From positions 35,197-99,196 of the forward strand of contig NMRA01000920.1 of the NCBI GenBank assembly GCA_002633005.1: DNA of 64,000 bases, read 5' to 3'. Source of the DNA: Phoronis australis (taxonomy: Eukaryota > Phoronida > Phoronidae). Position numbers and translations under genes: made by a program. Position 1 is the stretch's first letter. Each line of letters starts with the position of its first letter. Below the pieces are notes generated by a model that worked only from the letters and a program-made list of their open reading frames with translations, was not told the DNA's origin and made no database searches. This document shows, one piece after another, positions 24,903-37,090 of the stretch.

Positions 24903-25127
24903 GAGACAGTACAAAACCGAAAACTTGTACGTCACACAACGTCAGAGTCTCCGATTTACCAGGAATCTGTATGTACAAATAACGTCCATACACCGGATGA
25001 GGGCTACATCTAACTGTTACTCTGGCACCGTCGGCAACTGAACCCTTGTGAGTGTTGCACAGCTGATGTGAAGCGGATGGACTAGAGGTGTTGGTCACCT
25101 TAACGTTAAAGTCGTGGAGACGTTCAC
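24903..25127 (-). CDS. F-lectin 3, C-terminal half (exon 2 of 2)
   Basis: A 75-codon phase 1-1 exon (acceptor TTATTGCAG, donor GTAAGT) encodes the second half of a fucolectin/F-type lectin domain. It opens ERLHDFNVKV and contains a cysteine pair region (QLCNTHKG, VRCSPHP), the conserved VYGRYLYIQIPG strand and the terminal LCDVQVFG. Joined to the 29200-29406 exon, the junction supplies the arginine of the sugar-binding signature (RGD then four residues then R). F-lectins are calcium-associated fucose-binding beta-barrels acting outside the cell in recognition and defence. This domain is probably functional; the next exon downstream is uncertain. Confidence 0.88.
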
Positions 25128-25179
25128 CTGCAATAACATGACATTACGTTGGTGATTTCAGTGAAATGCTCTGATACAA

Positions 25180-25505
25180 CAGCGGTGAAAGAGATTTTAC
25201 TCACAACGGGTTAGGGACTGCTGTCACAAACTAGCTCAATGCTCCCGTCTTTAAAAATAGATGCTGGGAGTTGGTACGTTGGTCAGGACGACAGTCCTCA
25301 GCTTGCTCTGCTATTGGCTCCAGTTTGTGTACTTTTAAATTTACATTAATGTAAGTCACTTTTTGAATTTTACATAATCTTTTCAAGTTATTTGTCCACG
25401 TGTACTCTACTTATTATAACACTTTTGGTAATTTAATTGTACATCTCTGTTTGTGTTTTAACTGTATGTTAATATTTTCCACCACGCCCACTTAAAACAT
25501 TGACA
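25180..25505 (+). pseudogene. LINE family B, 3' end only
   Basis: ACAACGGGTTAGGGACTGCTGTC and the following ~70 bases match the C-terminal coding end of the 13.2-14.9 kb LINE (ACAACGGATTGGGGACTGCCGTC). The AT-rich tail shares AATTGTACAT, CTGT(C)TGTATTTTA-like and the GCCCACTT(A/C)AAA landmark. It is a 5'-truncated insertion. Confidence 0.75.
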
Positions 25506-25509
25506 GCAA

Positions 25510-28500
25510 CAAAGATGACACTAATGACGACGCGGACAAATACCTCGGAGACTACGACATCGCCGGCGACACTGTCAAAAAACCGACAATGCGTCAGCAA
25601 CAAAACTAAAGCAATGAGCTCATTGACTAAAGAAATCGCTGAAGACTACAAAACCGCACCCAACACCGATAACAACAACGACGTCGATCGTGTCAAAAGA
25701 CACCAACCAGGTCAAAGACTATGATACCGCTAAAATGAATCGTTATCATTGTCTTCGTCATCATCATAACCATCACCATCCCCACCAGCATCAGTTATTG
25801 ATGACGAAGTCAATAAATAAACAAAAACCTGAACACTGGCTGCCAATCCACAAGAATACGAGGGAGGAACAGTCAATAAAAATAGTTGTCCACGCTAATA
25901 ACTCAAGAACGGAGAGTTTAGTGAAAACAGACAATTGTTTCTTGTAGTACTTGGCGATCTTCATCCACATATTAGTTTTATAAAGATCCGTCAGAGGACG
26001 TCTTCATAGCTTAAGTCAGATTCAAATAAAATGCAACTGTTCTAGAGACTATAAAAATTCAAAAATTGCGCGCAAATTGAAAGTCAATAGAAAGAAAAAT
26101 ATGGTACGTTACATGCAAACGATAGAAGGGTCAAGAACTGTTGTTTTTCAATCCTGAGACGACTACCTCGTGCCATATTACGCAACAGGGTCGGACCTTA
26201 TAGTCAGATTCAAATTTGGCAAAACCGACTGTTGAGGGCATTTGGGGGGGTAAAGATGCGCTGAAATATTTGAGCTCACTATATTTCCAATGTAGCGTGC
26301 GGTATCATGTGACCTTTTTGCGTGACCTTAACCTCCAGTTACAAAATTAGTATCAGAATCGATTTTATACTACCTCAAAACCCATAGTTTGTTGTATCAT
26401 ACTCATTTTAAAAGGCATTTATTGGGATTTGTCAATTACAATATGGCCGTTGGCGGCCATCCTGGATTTGAGGGTTATGCCGGCATAATCCAGCGAGGCA
26501 TACAATTTTTTTGATTCAGCACTCCAAAATTAGTTCAAAATCAATCAAAATCAAATACCCTCGACACCATTTTCTTAGGCCTTTTTTGAAAATTGGAACC
26601 TCACTATAAGCCAATCTCGAATGCCTCGAGAACGGTAAGTTATACCAAGAAACGGATGCCACACGTACTGCATAATGATTTCAGAAATAAACTAGCCAAA
26701 CTGCCAAACCTGGAAAATCATCTTACAAGAATTGTTTATCAGTTTATTCGAACTTTTGTTGCAATGAAACATTTTTTGTAGAATTTAAGTTGGAACATAG
26801 CGGGTGGATATTGCGCCTAAGAACTAAATTTTTGTGTACGTAACTGACTTGCGTAATAAGATGTCGTGATTTCAACAATGTGGATGGATCAAATGAGTCG
26901 AGATTTTGCCAAGATTTAGCAACACTTAAAATGAATTCAAGTTGAAAATAACTGGACATTAAGTTCCAGATTTGTCTGCCGAAGCATTGTCGAATTTTTA
27001 CATCTGTCCAGTTTACTTGGACACTACGATGTGACAAGAAATACACCAATAAAAGAGACATCAGAAATTCCGGTGTAACTCGAGCAGTAAGTCGTAGTAA
27101 GAAACAGATGAATCTCTCCAAATATTCCTCGCCTATATTTATCCTCATTTCAGAAGATTCTCTACAGCGACCGTGGATTTAGAGCTTAGCAAAAGATTAT
27201 TCGAAAAATGACCACCACACCGCCGTTTGCATCATATTTCGCTACGAAAAACGTGCCTATGACAGACCAACAAAAGATCAGCGAGCAATAGGTCAATAAA
27301 AGAAGTCGTCAAATCAGCAAATCTCGTGTAACACGAGAACGGCCAGTCGGAGCGAAAAAACGGATTGCATATCCTGAGACACCACTTGATAAGACTTATT
27401 AACATAGGAATTTCATAAGTCCTCGTCAAAGGACCGCGTAGCTAGAGCTCCGCAAAAGGAAAATGGCAATCACAGCGCCATCTGTAGTCCAATTTTGCCA
27501 AAAATGTAGGCCTCAAACTTTTAACAACATTATGGTGAGTGTAAGTTTCACGTGGATCAGACGAAAATGTGATCTGCCACGTTCGCATTATAGATCAACA
27601 AAAGAACTGTGTCTTTAAACCACAGATTAGCCAAGCTTATATAACTCGAGAACGGCAAGGCGGGTGGTATGTACGAATAGTGTAAGTAAAAACGTGGAGT
27701 TTCGACCATGTTCCAAGGCCGTCTACTGGCTAAAAGACAAATTGTGTCCTTCACCGCTGGTGTCACAGGGAAGTCTGGAGACACCTTACGTCCCAGTGCC
27801 AAATATCAGTTGTAACGCAGTCTGCCAAACCTGTTTAGATGTAGTTTTCGACTCGATTCCTTCTCTCCTTTCCTGAACAACTCGGTCACTATTCCTAATA
27901 TTTTGACATCTTCAAAATCACAATGGTGACCTATGTTGTCAAGGTGAGTCTATACAGGTGAGTTCTAAGTACTCTCATAACTGGGACGGCGGCACTGGTA
28001 AAGTCACCCCCGTAATTAGCCTTACAACCCTCCTCACTACAATCGATCCCGTCTGCACCTGAAGACTTTCGTTCCTGAGGAGTGCGGTCTTTAACATGAT
28101 CTAAACGTAGGCGCATGATTTTCAACGTCTTATGGATAACCCTGATCCCAACTCCTGGAAACCTCGAACCTATGTAATAAACTCTATGCATAGGGTATGC
28201 TGAATTGGGCTTACGTGCTTTTCCTGCTATGAGTGTTGCTCTGATTGGTTCCGGAAAGGTGTGAAGGAAGTGATGCATGAGACAATCGAGAAATCATCTA
28301 TAAATAGGCTTGATGGTCTGCGTTTCAACTTACCTCACATCTGGGACTGGGTCGTAGGGCACTTTCCGTGTGTGAATAACACAGCATGTCATTCAGTCAG
28401 CAGATGAAACCAAAATGCTCCAACGAATACGAAGACGACATCAACGACAACCAAGACAACGCCAATGATGCTGGTATTGACAACAGCAACGATACCGTCA

Positions 28501-29160
28501 GCAATTTAATGATGCATACCACAGTGCATTTACAGAGACAAGACTGCCGATCACAGAAGTCGCAGTCAGTGACAGCGACGCTGCCTACACCGACGATGAC
28601 AATGGCTATAATTCCGCTATTGCCGACGACAGCAACGCTCAGCGAGCCGACAACAGTTCCGAACCAGGTAACAGCATTAATTTTGTTAACACTGAATCCA
28701 ATGACGTACAATGACGAAAGCTACAGAGACGCCGGCACTGCCACGGGAACAACGTGAACAACACTGATGAGATGAGAGCGCATCTGGCGTCCATATAAGC
28801 CATTGTCACTCCAGACGACCGTTCGGCAATCAAGGTGCCGATAACAACGACCTTGAAGCAAACGACACCAATGCCAAAGGCGGCGCCGTTGGAAACCATA
28901 AGTACCTCACCGGTGACCCCCCCTTGAAAATTGGATGTCACACACGATGACGTGATTGTTCCAAAATTTTAAAACCATTACTGTTTTTAGCCACTTGCAC
29001 GGACTTTCCATGGTTTTGAAATGCGATGATAAGTAATATTGGCACAACCTGCGTACACCTGTACTGCAGAGAATACCAGCTCATCTGTTTATCAGATAGA
29101 TTGAGCTACGTACAGCCAGCCTGTCTCAGCTTTACCTGAGAGTTTGCAACTATTACAACA
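25510..29160. other. Large intron, no supported gene
   Basis: This stretch contains ACGACGACA-type low-complexity patches (25500-25760, 28430-28870) that generate Asn/Asp/Thr-rich frames, and unrecognised open frames at 26744-27148 and 27931-28278 (minus). I found no known domain. It sits between the two halves of F-lectin 3, so it is most simply that gene's intron. Confidence 0.5.
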
Positions 29161-29199
29161 GCTTAATCACAATATTTCATAGCTCTTCAACATAATTAC

Positions 29200-29406
29200 C
29201 GCAACAGTCCCCTCTGTTTAATACGGTTACATAGGAGATTGAGTGCGAAGCTGACAGATCCACTCTCCACCAGGGGTCCTTCTCACCAGCCGTATGTGTA
29301 CAGTAAGAGTAGTGTGTAGATAAATATCTATCCACTGCTTTTGAAGACACGAAGTATTCATGTGTAGAGGACTGCTCAGTTGGCTTTCCAAAAGCGACAT
29401 TCACTG
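29200..29406 (-). CDS. F-lectin 3, N-terminal half (exon 1 of 2)
   Basis: A 69-codon phase 1-1 exon (acceptor TTCTGTTACAG, donor GTAATT) encodes AVNVAFGKPTEQSS at the start, then SKAVDRY, CTHTAGEKDPWWRVDL and VLNRGDCCG at the end. It contains the F-lectin fucose signature: a His in CTHT, 26 residues, then Arg-x-Asp, with the final Arg four residues later supplied by the next exon (RGDCCG/ER). This is an exact match to the family motif HX26RXDX4(R/K), and it is the only one of the three F-lectins here that keeps it. It is preceded by the unknown-domain exons at 32.2 and 30.5 kb and followed by the exon at 24903-25127. Confidence 0.92.
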
Positions 29407-29934
29407 CTGTAACAGAATACAAAAGCTTTGAACTGTCATGCGTGTCCATGACTCCTTGATGGAGCAGGAGCATAATGTAATATTGGAAGTCTGTTCAAGT
29501 GAAAGCTTAGCAGAATAACTCCCTACCCCTACTTTCTCGTTGTTCACCTCAAACAGCTCGAAACTCACCAAAGAGGAAAGAACTAATTTCTTCGAACAAA
29601 CATAGCCTGATGGTGTCCTGCTGAAAGTAGTTCTATGGTCATTGGTCCCTCAAGACCAGTTTGTAGTTTACAAAAGCACCAGATAAGAGAGACATTTCCT
29701 CTCTTGCTAAAATTGGGTCTCATGCATCTAACGAATTCCGTTGTGTACTTGCCAATAATACGATATCGAAGGTCAGTGGTAACCCTTTACAAAACAACAA
29801 GACATCAAACTACAAAAAGTTCAGGCAATACAAACAATAAAGTATAATAAAATATGTAAAAGTTAGACCACACTATTTAGAAATAGTGCAGACAATAATG
29901 AAAGATCTCTAGGGAGCGACATTTGGCAAAACTT

Positions 29935-30256
29935 ATAGATAGACGACGATGGTGATGACAGCTAGGATGATGATAATGATGACGACGATGATGACGATAA
30001 TGATGATGATAGTGATGATGATGACAAAAATGATTATAAGGACAGTCTTGTAAATTAATACTTGGCAAAAGAGAATGAAACACGATGATGATGGGGACGA
30101 TGGCGGGGGTGGTGGTAATGGCGGTGGTGGTGGTGGTGACGACGATGATGATGGTGGTGGAGATGGTGGTGGTGGTGGTGATGGTGGTGGTGGAGATCGT
30201 GGTGGTGGTGATGATGATGGTGGTGGTGGTGATGATGGGGGTGGTGGTTGTGGTGA
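29935..30256. repeat. GAT/GGT trinucleotide microsatellite
   Basis: A GATGATGAC-rich block (29940-30030) and a GGTGGTGAT-rich block (30080-30256) are separated by ~50 bases. Poly-Pro, poly-His and poly-Gly frames here are artefacts. The block lies in the intron between the unknown domain and F-lectin 3. Confidence 0.95.
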
Positions 30257-30366
30257 TTCGGGGCAGGCATGAAAATTCTGTACCATAGCGAAAATTATTG
30301 CGAATGATTTCAAAATATTCAAAATTTTCATTACAAATGCAAAATTATTCCATGAACCAAACATAC

Positions 30367-30621
30367 CCTTCTCAATTATGGCTTGCATGGCTGGAATTCG
30401 CTTTACAACGCTCTTTGGCACCGTGTGCGCTCCGCCACTCGTGAGCGAGCCATCATACAGTCCGGCGGTAAATAAGGTGCCCGGGCTCACGTGGCGACAG
30501 CACTTGTGTTCGTTGTCTTTGACACGAATCACAGTATTACTAGTGGCACTATTGTAGTGATAACCTATGACGTCTCCTTGTTTCACTTCAACAATAGTGA
30601 TGATGCCAATGTCTTGTTCAC
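30367..30621 (-). CDS. Unrecognised extracellular domain, C-terminal half (exon 2 of 2)
   Basis: An 85-codon phase 1-1 exon (acceptor TTTTTCTAG, donor GTATGT) encodes EQDIGIITIVEVKQGDVIGYHY at the start, then NTVIRVKDNEHKCC, LFTAGLYDG and PAMQAIIEKG. The alternating hydrophobic strands and the GDVIGYHY turn suggest a beta-sandwich. It follows the exon at 32130-32348 in matching phase, and the next exon in phase is F-lectin 3. The long frame that continues past the donor into the microsatellite is not coding. I do not assign a family. Confidence 0.75.
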
Positions 30622-31186
30622 CTAGAAAAAATTTCTGTTTGTTACTAAAGTGATACCTCATCATTAAATAAACAAACACTAGCAGTAGTAAAATTTCTTC
30701 GTGCTTCCCAACACATTTTTCTAGACAGTCACCCGTGTCCGCTGACTAACATTTAGCAACAATGACATTCTTAGAACAAACGTATCAAAAACTTTGCTTT
30801 GTGTACAGTGCCTGAGTTAAACAGTCAAAATTCCAAGCTGTGTAGTTTTCATATTTTTAATTAGTTGTTTATATGTTGATTCATTTCAATACAATTGTCG
30901 ACAAATGTCTTACATCATATAATAATCTTTTTAAAATGTATTCATACTTACTCAAGAACAACGTCAACTCGGAAGTCACTTTCAGGGAGGGCAACAACTT
31001 TGGGCGTGATCGTGATGGTGTTAGCAAATATGATGGGGTGATAACGCTTGTGATGATGGGCAGTATACATGTGTATGTCTATCGGAAATTCAGCAGAAAA
31101 TGCACAAAATGACTTTAAAGTATGGGAATGAAACTTGTTTGCATGTAAAAATTGCGTATATATAAGGTGTAAGTGTTAAGAACTTA

Positions 31187-31935
31187 TTGATGTTTGCACT
31201 AAGTGACCTTTGACTAATAAAATATGATTATATGATTGAATGTCTAAGAAAATTTGTACCTACAATTGACATGTTGTCTGTAAACTGCACTGAATATTGG
31301 AAAATTTAGGCTAAATAACATTTCGAAAATTTGATAACCAAATTGCACTCAACGCTTGGAAGTGCAATTGATTTAAAATGTACCAATCACTGAAGTTATA
31401 TGAAGTTCCTAGTTCAAAGTTTATGTTTGCACCCAATGACCTTTGACCTATAAAATATCACTTAAAAAGAAATACATTTAATTGGCATGTTGGTTTACAC
31501 TAGTCTGCCGGAGTTGCTAATCTTTCTTTTAAAACTGTGGGGAAATTGTCATTTTCAAAATAAAATTATCTTTTAACCAATTAACCTCTCCCGGTGCATT
31601 TCGGAACATAACACTACCATATTTCAAATTTTATATACTGGCGAGTGACTTCTCTTAAATTTCAAAATCGACCCTCAGCCGTTTAGGAATTATTAAGGTC
31701 TTGACAAGGTCGGAAAGAATAAGAAGAATCAGATAAAAACCATAGAAAAACAGTGCTCTGCGTTGTTACTCGCAGAGCGAAAATGCACCTAGTTAACAAG
31801 TAAATCCAAATCACCACGAAGTTTTGGATTAAAACTTGTTAACATGTAAATTTGAGGTCTGAAAATATATGTTTGTACTCAGTTATGTTTGACCATTAAA
31901 ATGTGATTGAATCGCTAAGAAAAGTGCAAATAAAT
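31187..31935. repeat. Three degenerate copies of an ATGTTTGCAC..TGACCTTTGAC repeat
   Basis: Copies near 31187-31245, 31422-31465 and 31868-31920 share (A)TGTTTG(C/T)AC(T/C), then TGACCTTTGAC(C/T) (decayed to TATGTTTGACC in the third) and ATAAAAT(A/G)T. They are about 60 bp each, spaced 235 and 446 bases. The core resembles a nuclear-receptor DR1 site, but the context is intronic repeat. Confidence 0.55.
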
Positions 31936-32129
31936 GTGTTGGCCCAGCAGACCAGTTACGTGAATATGAGCCCACATCCACATGGGCCTATATATGAGGG
32001 TTTACTGCCCGGCCACGAATCAAATGGCACAGAGCCACCGGGTCAGCGTGTTTTTCGAACACTGACGCCTAACCTCCCACAATATTGCATCTCCATAGCA
32101 GTAAAACACGAAGTGAAAACCTAGGGTAC

Positions 32130-32348
32130 CTTGATTTGCTACAGTCAGCTGCGTTTTGTGAATCAATGTCCATTGATCTGGTTCTTTTGACAGCCGCCAG
32201 ATGTCAGCCCACACTGTACCAGCACGTTTGGCATTAATTTTCCAACCAGTCAAATAAGCATCTGATGTTATGCGGAGGTCGGGAAATATTGATAAATTAG
32301 GGCCTTCGGTCGACATCTCATCAACGTCAGTTGGGCCACCGACATGAC
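32130..32348 (-). CDS. Unrecognised extracellular domain, N-terminal half (exon 1 of 2)
   Basis: A 73-codon phase 1-1 exon (acceptor GTTTTAG, donor GTACCC) opens HVGGPTDVDEMSTEGPNLSIF and continues with LRITSDAYLTGWKINAKRAG, TVWADIWRL and WTLIHKTQLTVANQ. There are no cysteines in this half. The regular hydrophobic alternation plus Trp residues suggest a beta-sandwich. It joins in frame to 30367-30621 to give a domain of about 158 residues, inserted between F-lectins 2 and 3. It behaves as an independent shuffled module. I cannot name it with confidence. Confidence 0.75.
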
Positions 32349-32552
32349 CTAAAACAACATGTTTAAAGAGTACTTGAATAATTAAGTCTTAGTACCTGCG
32401 TAGGCCTAACAATGCGCTAAAACCCATTAGTGTTCCGCCTCGCTAAGGCGCGTGTCCCAGGGGCCGAGATCTAATCTTTCTTTTCTAAATCGAACTTGAA
32501 ATTTTTTTGACATTTTCTGTTCTGTTTTGTACAAACTCAAGATAAGTACCTG

Positions 32553-32625
32553 TTCAGTGGTGAATCCAGGATTTTGAGTTAGGGGGGCAGGGCACAGGAA
32601 TAACCAGAATTTCACCTCATACGAT
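32553..32625 (+). repeat. Terminal fragment of a dispersed transposon family
   Basis: TCAGTGGTGAATCCAGGATT, TTAGGGGGGCAGGG and GGAATAACCAGAATTTCACC match the reverse complement of 24255-24325. The two copies form an 8.3-kb spaced inverted pair around the exons of F-lectin 3 and the unknown domain. Confidence 0.7.
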
Positions 32626-33120
32626 TCCGAGGTCGATCTCCAGTAAAAAATAGAGCTTTATTGACGTGCCCAATCACATATACCTTGTATATGTATTACT
32701 TGTCTATGAAATCTTACGGTTGTCACGGGTTCGCACTTCAGAAATAAATGATCAGACCAGCGACTGCAATTCAATCATATACTGTACGTATCCCAACGGT
32801 ATAGTCACACCTCATGAACTCCGATTCAAGACTCGCTCAAACCACGAGGTCTCCATAGAACCTGCATAGACATTTTCATATCAATAACTAGCCAACAAAT
32901 AGCTTCAACTAGGTGTCACAATCAATGGACATCAGAATATGAAAAGTGAGTCCATCCCGCCACACGCTTTATGCTCCTTGGTTATTCTTATTCGGTACAT
33001 TTCAATTAATTGGTTAACTTTGAATTGCAAAAACGTTAACGTCTGCCATTTTGTAACAAGCATGCTATTACATCTTAGTCAAGTGGTTTTCTAACCGTGC
33101 GGTTTACCTTGTATCAGTAG

Positions 33121-33330
33121 TCTCTGTGTTTAATTCTTTGTAAAATACATTTAATTTACGTTTTAAATAAATTTGCGTTGTATTTCATTTCATTGTACAT
33201 GTACTTTTTTCTGTTGTCATCTGTATTGTTCTTCTTAATTGTTAATTTATTGTTACTCGGTGGTCAGCTAGTTGCGGCCCGAGGCTTTGCTGGCCACCCA
33301 GTCACATTACAATGTATGTTTTTATATGAT
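33121..33330 (+). repeat. Possible LINE 3' tail
   Basis: An AT-rich stretch is followed by TGGTCAGCTAGTTGCGGCCCG and GGCCACCCAGTCAC, then an AT end. It resembles the 3' tail style of LINE family B (GGGCCCACTT...ATCACCCAGTC). No coding part is present. Confidence 0.35.
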
Positions 33331-34443
33331 TAAAAAAAAAGTTTCTCTCTATTACAAATACACCCTTCTTGGTTTTATTCAAAACTATATATGCGATTTA
33401 ATTCGGTGATTTAATAGACGTTTTCATTGGGATGTACCTTCACACAGGCACCCACATAGACCTAAATTGCTAGACAGCTGGATAGATTTGAAGTGTTCTC
33501 TCTCCTTCCAGAAATAGATCGACTTTCATGCTTATTTACTTTTCATCGAGTTTAAGCGTTAGCTTAAATTATTATTCAAAAGGCAATGTTCTAGGTGTTT
33601 TGTCTGATAAGGGTGTGCCCTTCTGGATTTTCTCACACAACTTCAAAAGATGTTGGAAAAGCCCAGAACTTGGCAGTTACAAATGCTAACCGGAATCTTT
33701 GTTTCTCAAACTACTATGGCATATTTAAGCATCCCGTATGAACTCTGAAATTAAACGTATACCCTGCACAGTGAGCTTGCGTGTAAGGTCACGCACTGGG
33801 AAGCAGACCGCAGGCCCAACTGCAGCGTATAACTTCGCATTTATAAGACATTTCCTGGTTTAAATGTCCAGCACAAGTACTATTTGCTCTTAACCGTTTG
33901 TTGTCCCACTTCACCAATCAAAATCTGTGACAATATAAAATTTCATTCTAAAAGGTCATACTTATTGATTTAGTGCGATGAACTCAAGACATAGATTAGT
34001 CCAAGGATTTACATTAACGGACAAGAAAACCTGCGCTTTCTGTAAAATGACAACGTTATAAAATTGATCGGTAAGAGCAATTACCGCCTCGCAACTAGAT
34101 CTTCCGTTTGAAAGATGGAAATGGTTGGGAAGAAGCTTTTGGTGATAACGAAACTAAACGTCCTTGGTTTGTGCTAAACAAAAATCCCTTCCAAAGAAGG
34201 GAATATTCCATAGAAAGAATTAACACAGGAACAAACAGCGCAACCTTAGCCGCGCGAGATCGAATTTGGCATTCGCTACTAGGGTTCACAAAGTGCCAGT
34301 TCTTCACAAATCTGCAATCTGTGCAAGGAACACGATAAGAGTCGAATTTATAACGTTAATGCACCCAATTGAAAAGATGTTTTCAACATAGTGTAAAGCA
34401 AAATGTTCAGAATATAAACACCCGTTTATTGCATCGTACTTAC

Positions 34444-34656
34444 CCGTAAAGAGGCTGTACACCTCCACCTCACACAAAACGAGATCAGGTCCCTTCTGAT
34501 GTATAATAAGATATCTTCCGTATACAGTTTTATTGCAAAAGAGGTCCTCTGTTACACCAGCACCAATAATTCCAGGGTAGTGATAACATAGGGGGTCACT
34601 AGTTGACCATTTCTCGTTGCTGGATACACGGACAAAGATGTCGAAGGTCGATTTAT
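34444..34656 (-). CDS. F-lectin 2, C-terminal half (exon 2 of 2)
   Basis: A 71-codon phase 1-1 exon (acceptor CCTTCCAG, donor GTAAGTA) encodes KSTFDIFVRVSS at the start, PLCYHYPGIIGAGV, DLFCNKTVYGRYLIIHQKG and LVLCEVEVYSLFTG at the end. It aligns with the exons at 24903 and 41378: VYGRYL or VGGRYL, then LC(E/D)V(E/Q)V(Y/F). The E-R that starts the other two exons and completes the sugar-binding arginine is absent here (KSTFD). It pairs with 40986-41201 across an intron of about 6.3 kb packed with MITEs. It was recognisable only by comparison with its paralogues and by its splice sites. Confidence 0.82.
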
Positions 34657-36501
34657 CTGGAAGGCATTTACAACATTAGTCGCACGGTGCTCCATTGACA
34701 TTGGAACCCCGGTGTAAAACACATATCCTGGAGCCGAAAACAGACTCCCGTCCCTTCAAAACAGCTAACCAACCCGAAAAAACATGAACACCGACCTATA
34801 AAACAGGAACCCAGGGGTCGGACAAGATACTCGGCGACCAAAACACCACTCTCACACTTTCTGTCAAACATTGTTTATCTCTAGAAAGTAGTACTTTGTA
34901 CCTTTAAAGTGCTTTGTGTTCATGAGACATGTATCAATTTCACATTCTGATGAAAAATAGATCTTCATATTATAGTTGTTGTGATATGTTGTTTTCTCAC
35001 ATGACTTGGAATGTGTTACGACACGACTGGTTAAGAACATAGAGTACGCAATATTTTTGATATTACATTGGCGAATCACAAAGTAGTGCAAGATAAAAAT
35101 CCACACACCTTACATTTTATCATCTGCAAAACACTGACATAAATCCTATTATTTAGGCAAACATTATTCTACCTCCCTTCAAGCTTCATATCCAACTCCT
35201 GGTTAGTACCTATCTATTCCGATGGTAGCGCTAGTTGCTCTCTCTCTCTCCAGCTTCTGGTTGGCCAAGACTCAATCTAATGTACATTCACTCGTAAGTT
35301 TTTCCTAATTAGACAATTTTCATACCTAACCCACCCTCCCTACCCTGGCTTAAACAAAATCTCCTCCAGCAATCTACCTGTTTTTATACCTATCTCACCA
35401 TCCCTACCCCGTGTCGAACATAATCTGCTGCTGGTCACTGTTGGTGCCTCCTTCAAACCCGGAGCGGATTGTCGTCAAGCAAGAAAATACTTCATCGATT
35501 AACGAACAGAACTGCACCAGAGCCTCCGCCAGTAGGGATTGCCTCTCTCCACGCCGGTTACAGCTCTCAGCATCAGCACACACTGAGCCACAATACCACG
35601 TTCCTTACAATATCTCATTTCATCACTCCTGCTTGTGTGCTCACTCAGCTTGTCCTGGACCTGTTTTTCCAGGTTACTGTAGCTCAGTTGGCTGTTTGGT
35701 GTACCCACTTGGTAAGTTATATGACATCTGCCCATTTGACAGTTTGTACCCACTTGGTACTTATTATTATTATTGAATTTGCCGTTTTGCTCGACCCACT
35801 TGGTGGGCAATACCCATTTCATTATGTACCCATTTGGTACTATACTAACCAGTGACACTTATTGTCCGATACTCAATTAAAAATTTGGTATCGCAACTGC
35901 GTGTGTTATCTCTTGTAATTAAGGTAGCCATCCGATACCTTCGGTGAAATAATTAATTGTAGAGCTGTGACCCTGAAATCCCCAATACAACTTTTGAAAA
36001 ATATATAATATTCTTGTTTTGTTTTATTTGTCCCTAATACCAAACGCGCGCCAACCAAACAATGCCGGAATTTCGAGAAGGTGACAAGGTTATGATTGAC
36101 AAATCTGGTGTCGCAACTGCACGTACTCCCAGTCGGAAGGACATGCAAAGAACTTCTTAAACGGACCCATGCATCTTCGGCGGCGAATTCCATATCCACG
36201 TTCATTCAAACAGAGACGAGCCACAACTCAAGAAACGTGGTGAGACTGTCTAGCTGTCTCAAGGTGAATTCAGTGCTCACGCGCGGGGAAGCTTTGAAGC
36301 ATGCTAACATTTTTTAAGTTTTAATATTACGCGTTCACAGACTATCAGATTATAACATGAATATTTGGTACGAAAACTGAGTGCAATTTACTATTGTTAA
36401 GCTTAAAATAAAACTATTAACAAAAAGTAACTGAATTACTTTACATTGCGCAAGTGTGTTTTTACCAAAGCTGCGTCGTGTGGTTGAAAATTTTCGACAC
36501 G

Positions 36502-37090
36502 CTCGCTGGTTCCCTGCGTGCTTAGCCCAGCCAGCACGCAGGTATCACGCAGTGGCACGCGCTTTAGCATTGGTCGATGTAATCTTGGCAGTCATTGGTT
36601 AGCTTTACAACACCTTGAAAACATGGCGGACTGTGAACGATTTTTAGCCTTGTCATGCAAGTGGCGCCGCAGCAACTATTTCGTTTCTGCAGTGATGTTT
36701 AATAGCCGCGTGCTTGAAACACATACATGCACAATAAACACACATTATGTGGCCGATTTAACCGGTGTGTTATTCATAGTGTATAAGGACATTATCGTAA
36801 ACAAAAGTCATCGACAGTAGAAAGATGCATTCCGAAAAGGCTCAGTCACAATTTCTAGGCTTCACATTTCCTGAACATAAATTTTAAGCACCGATTTGTC
36901 TGTACAACAGACCACATTTACACTTCAGTCCATCAGCCATGCCAGTTTGTTTGCGCAAAGCGCTGCCTGTTGGCGAATCGACTAGCCAATCAGAAACGCC
37001 GGTGTAAAAAATTTACAGAGGAAATTTAAGTGATACCTGCGTGCTGGCGCGGCTACCGCCCCATCTAGCGGCACGCAGGGAACCAGCGAG
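36502..37090. mobile_element. MITE with 9-bp target duplication (Mutator-like size class)
   Basis: A 589-bp element has inverted ends CTCGCTGGTTCCCTGCGTGC. After a short unmatched spacer the arms match again through CCAGCACGCAGGTATCAC. A perfect 9-bp duplication TTCGACACG flanks it (36493-36501 and 37091-37099). Nine-base duplications are typical of Mutator-like elements. The interior 100-codon frame has no transposase features. Confidence 0.9.

Noticed and set aside
26744-27148. 134-codon minus-strand frame
   Set aside because: No recognisable domain, no repeat relatives seen, composition like surrounding intron; probably chance.
27931-28278. Minus-strand frame with DGIDCSEEGCKANYGGDF after an acceptor-like CTTCAG
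   Set aside because: It falls between the two halves of F-lectin 3, where an extra exon would break the domain; the donor is poor.
29877-30288. Poly-Pro, poly-His, poly-Gly/Asp frames
   Set aside because: Products of the GAT/GGT microsatellite. Only the part of the long minus-strand frame between the splice sites at 30367 and 30621 is considered coding.
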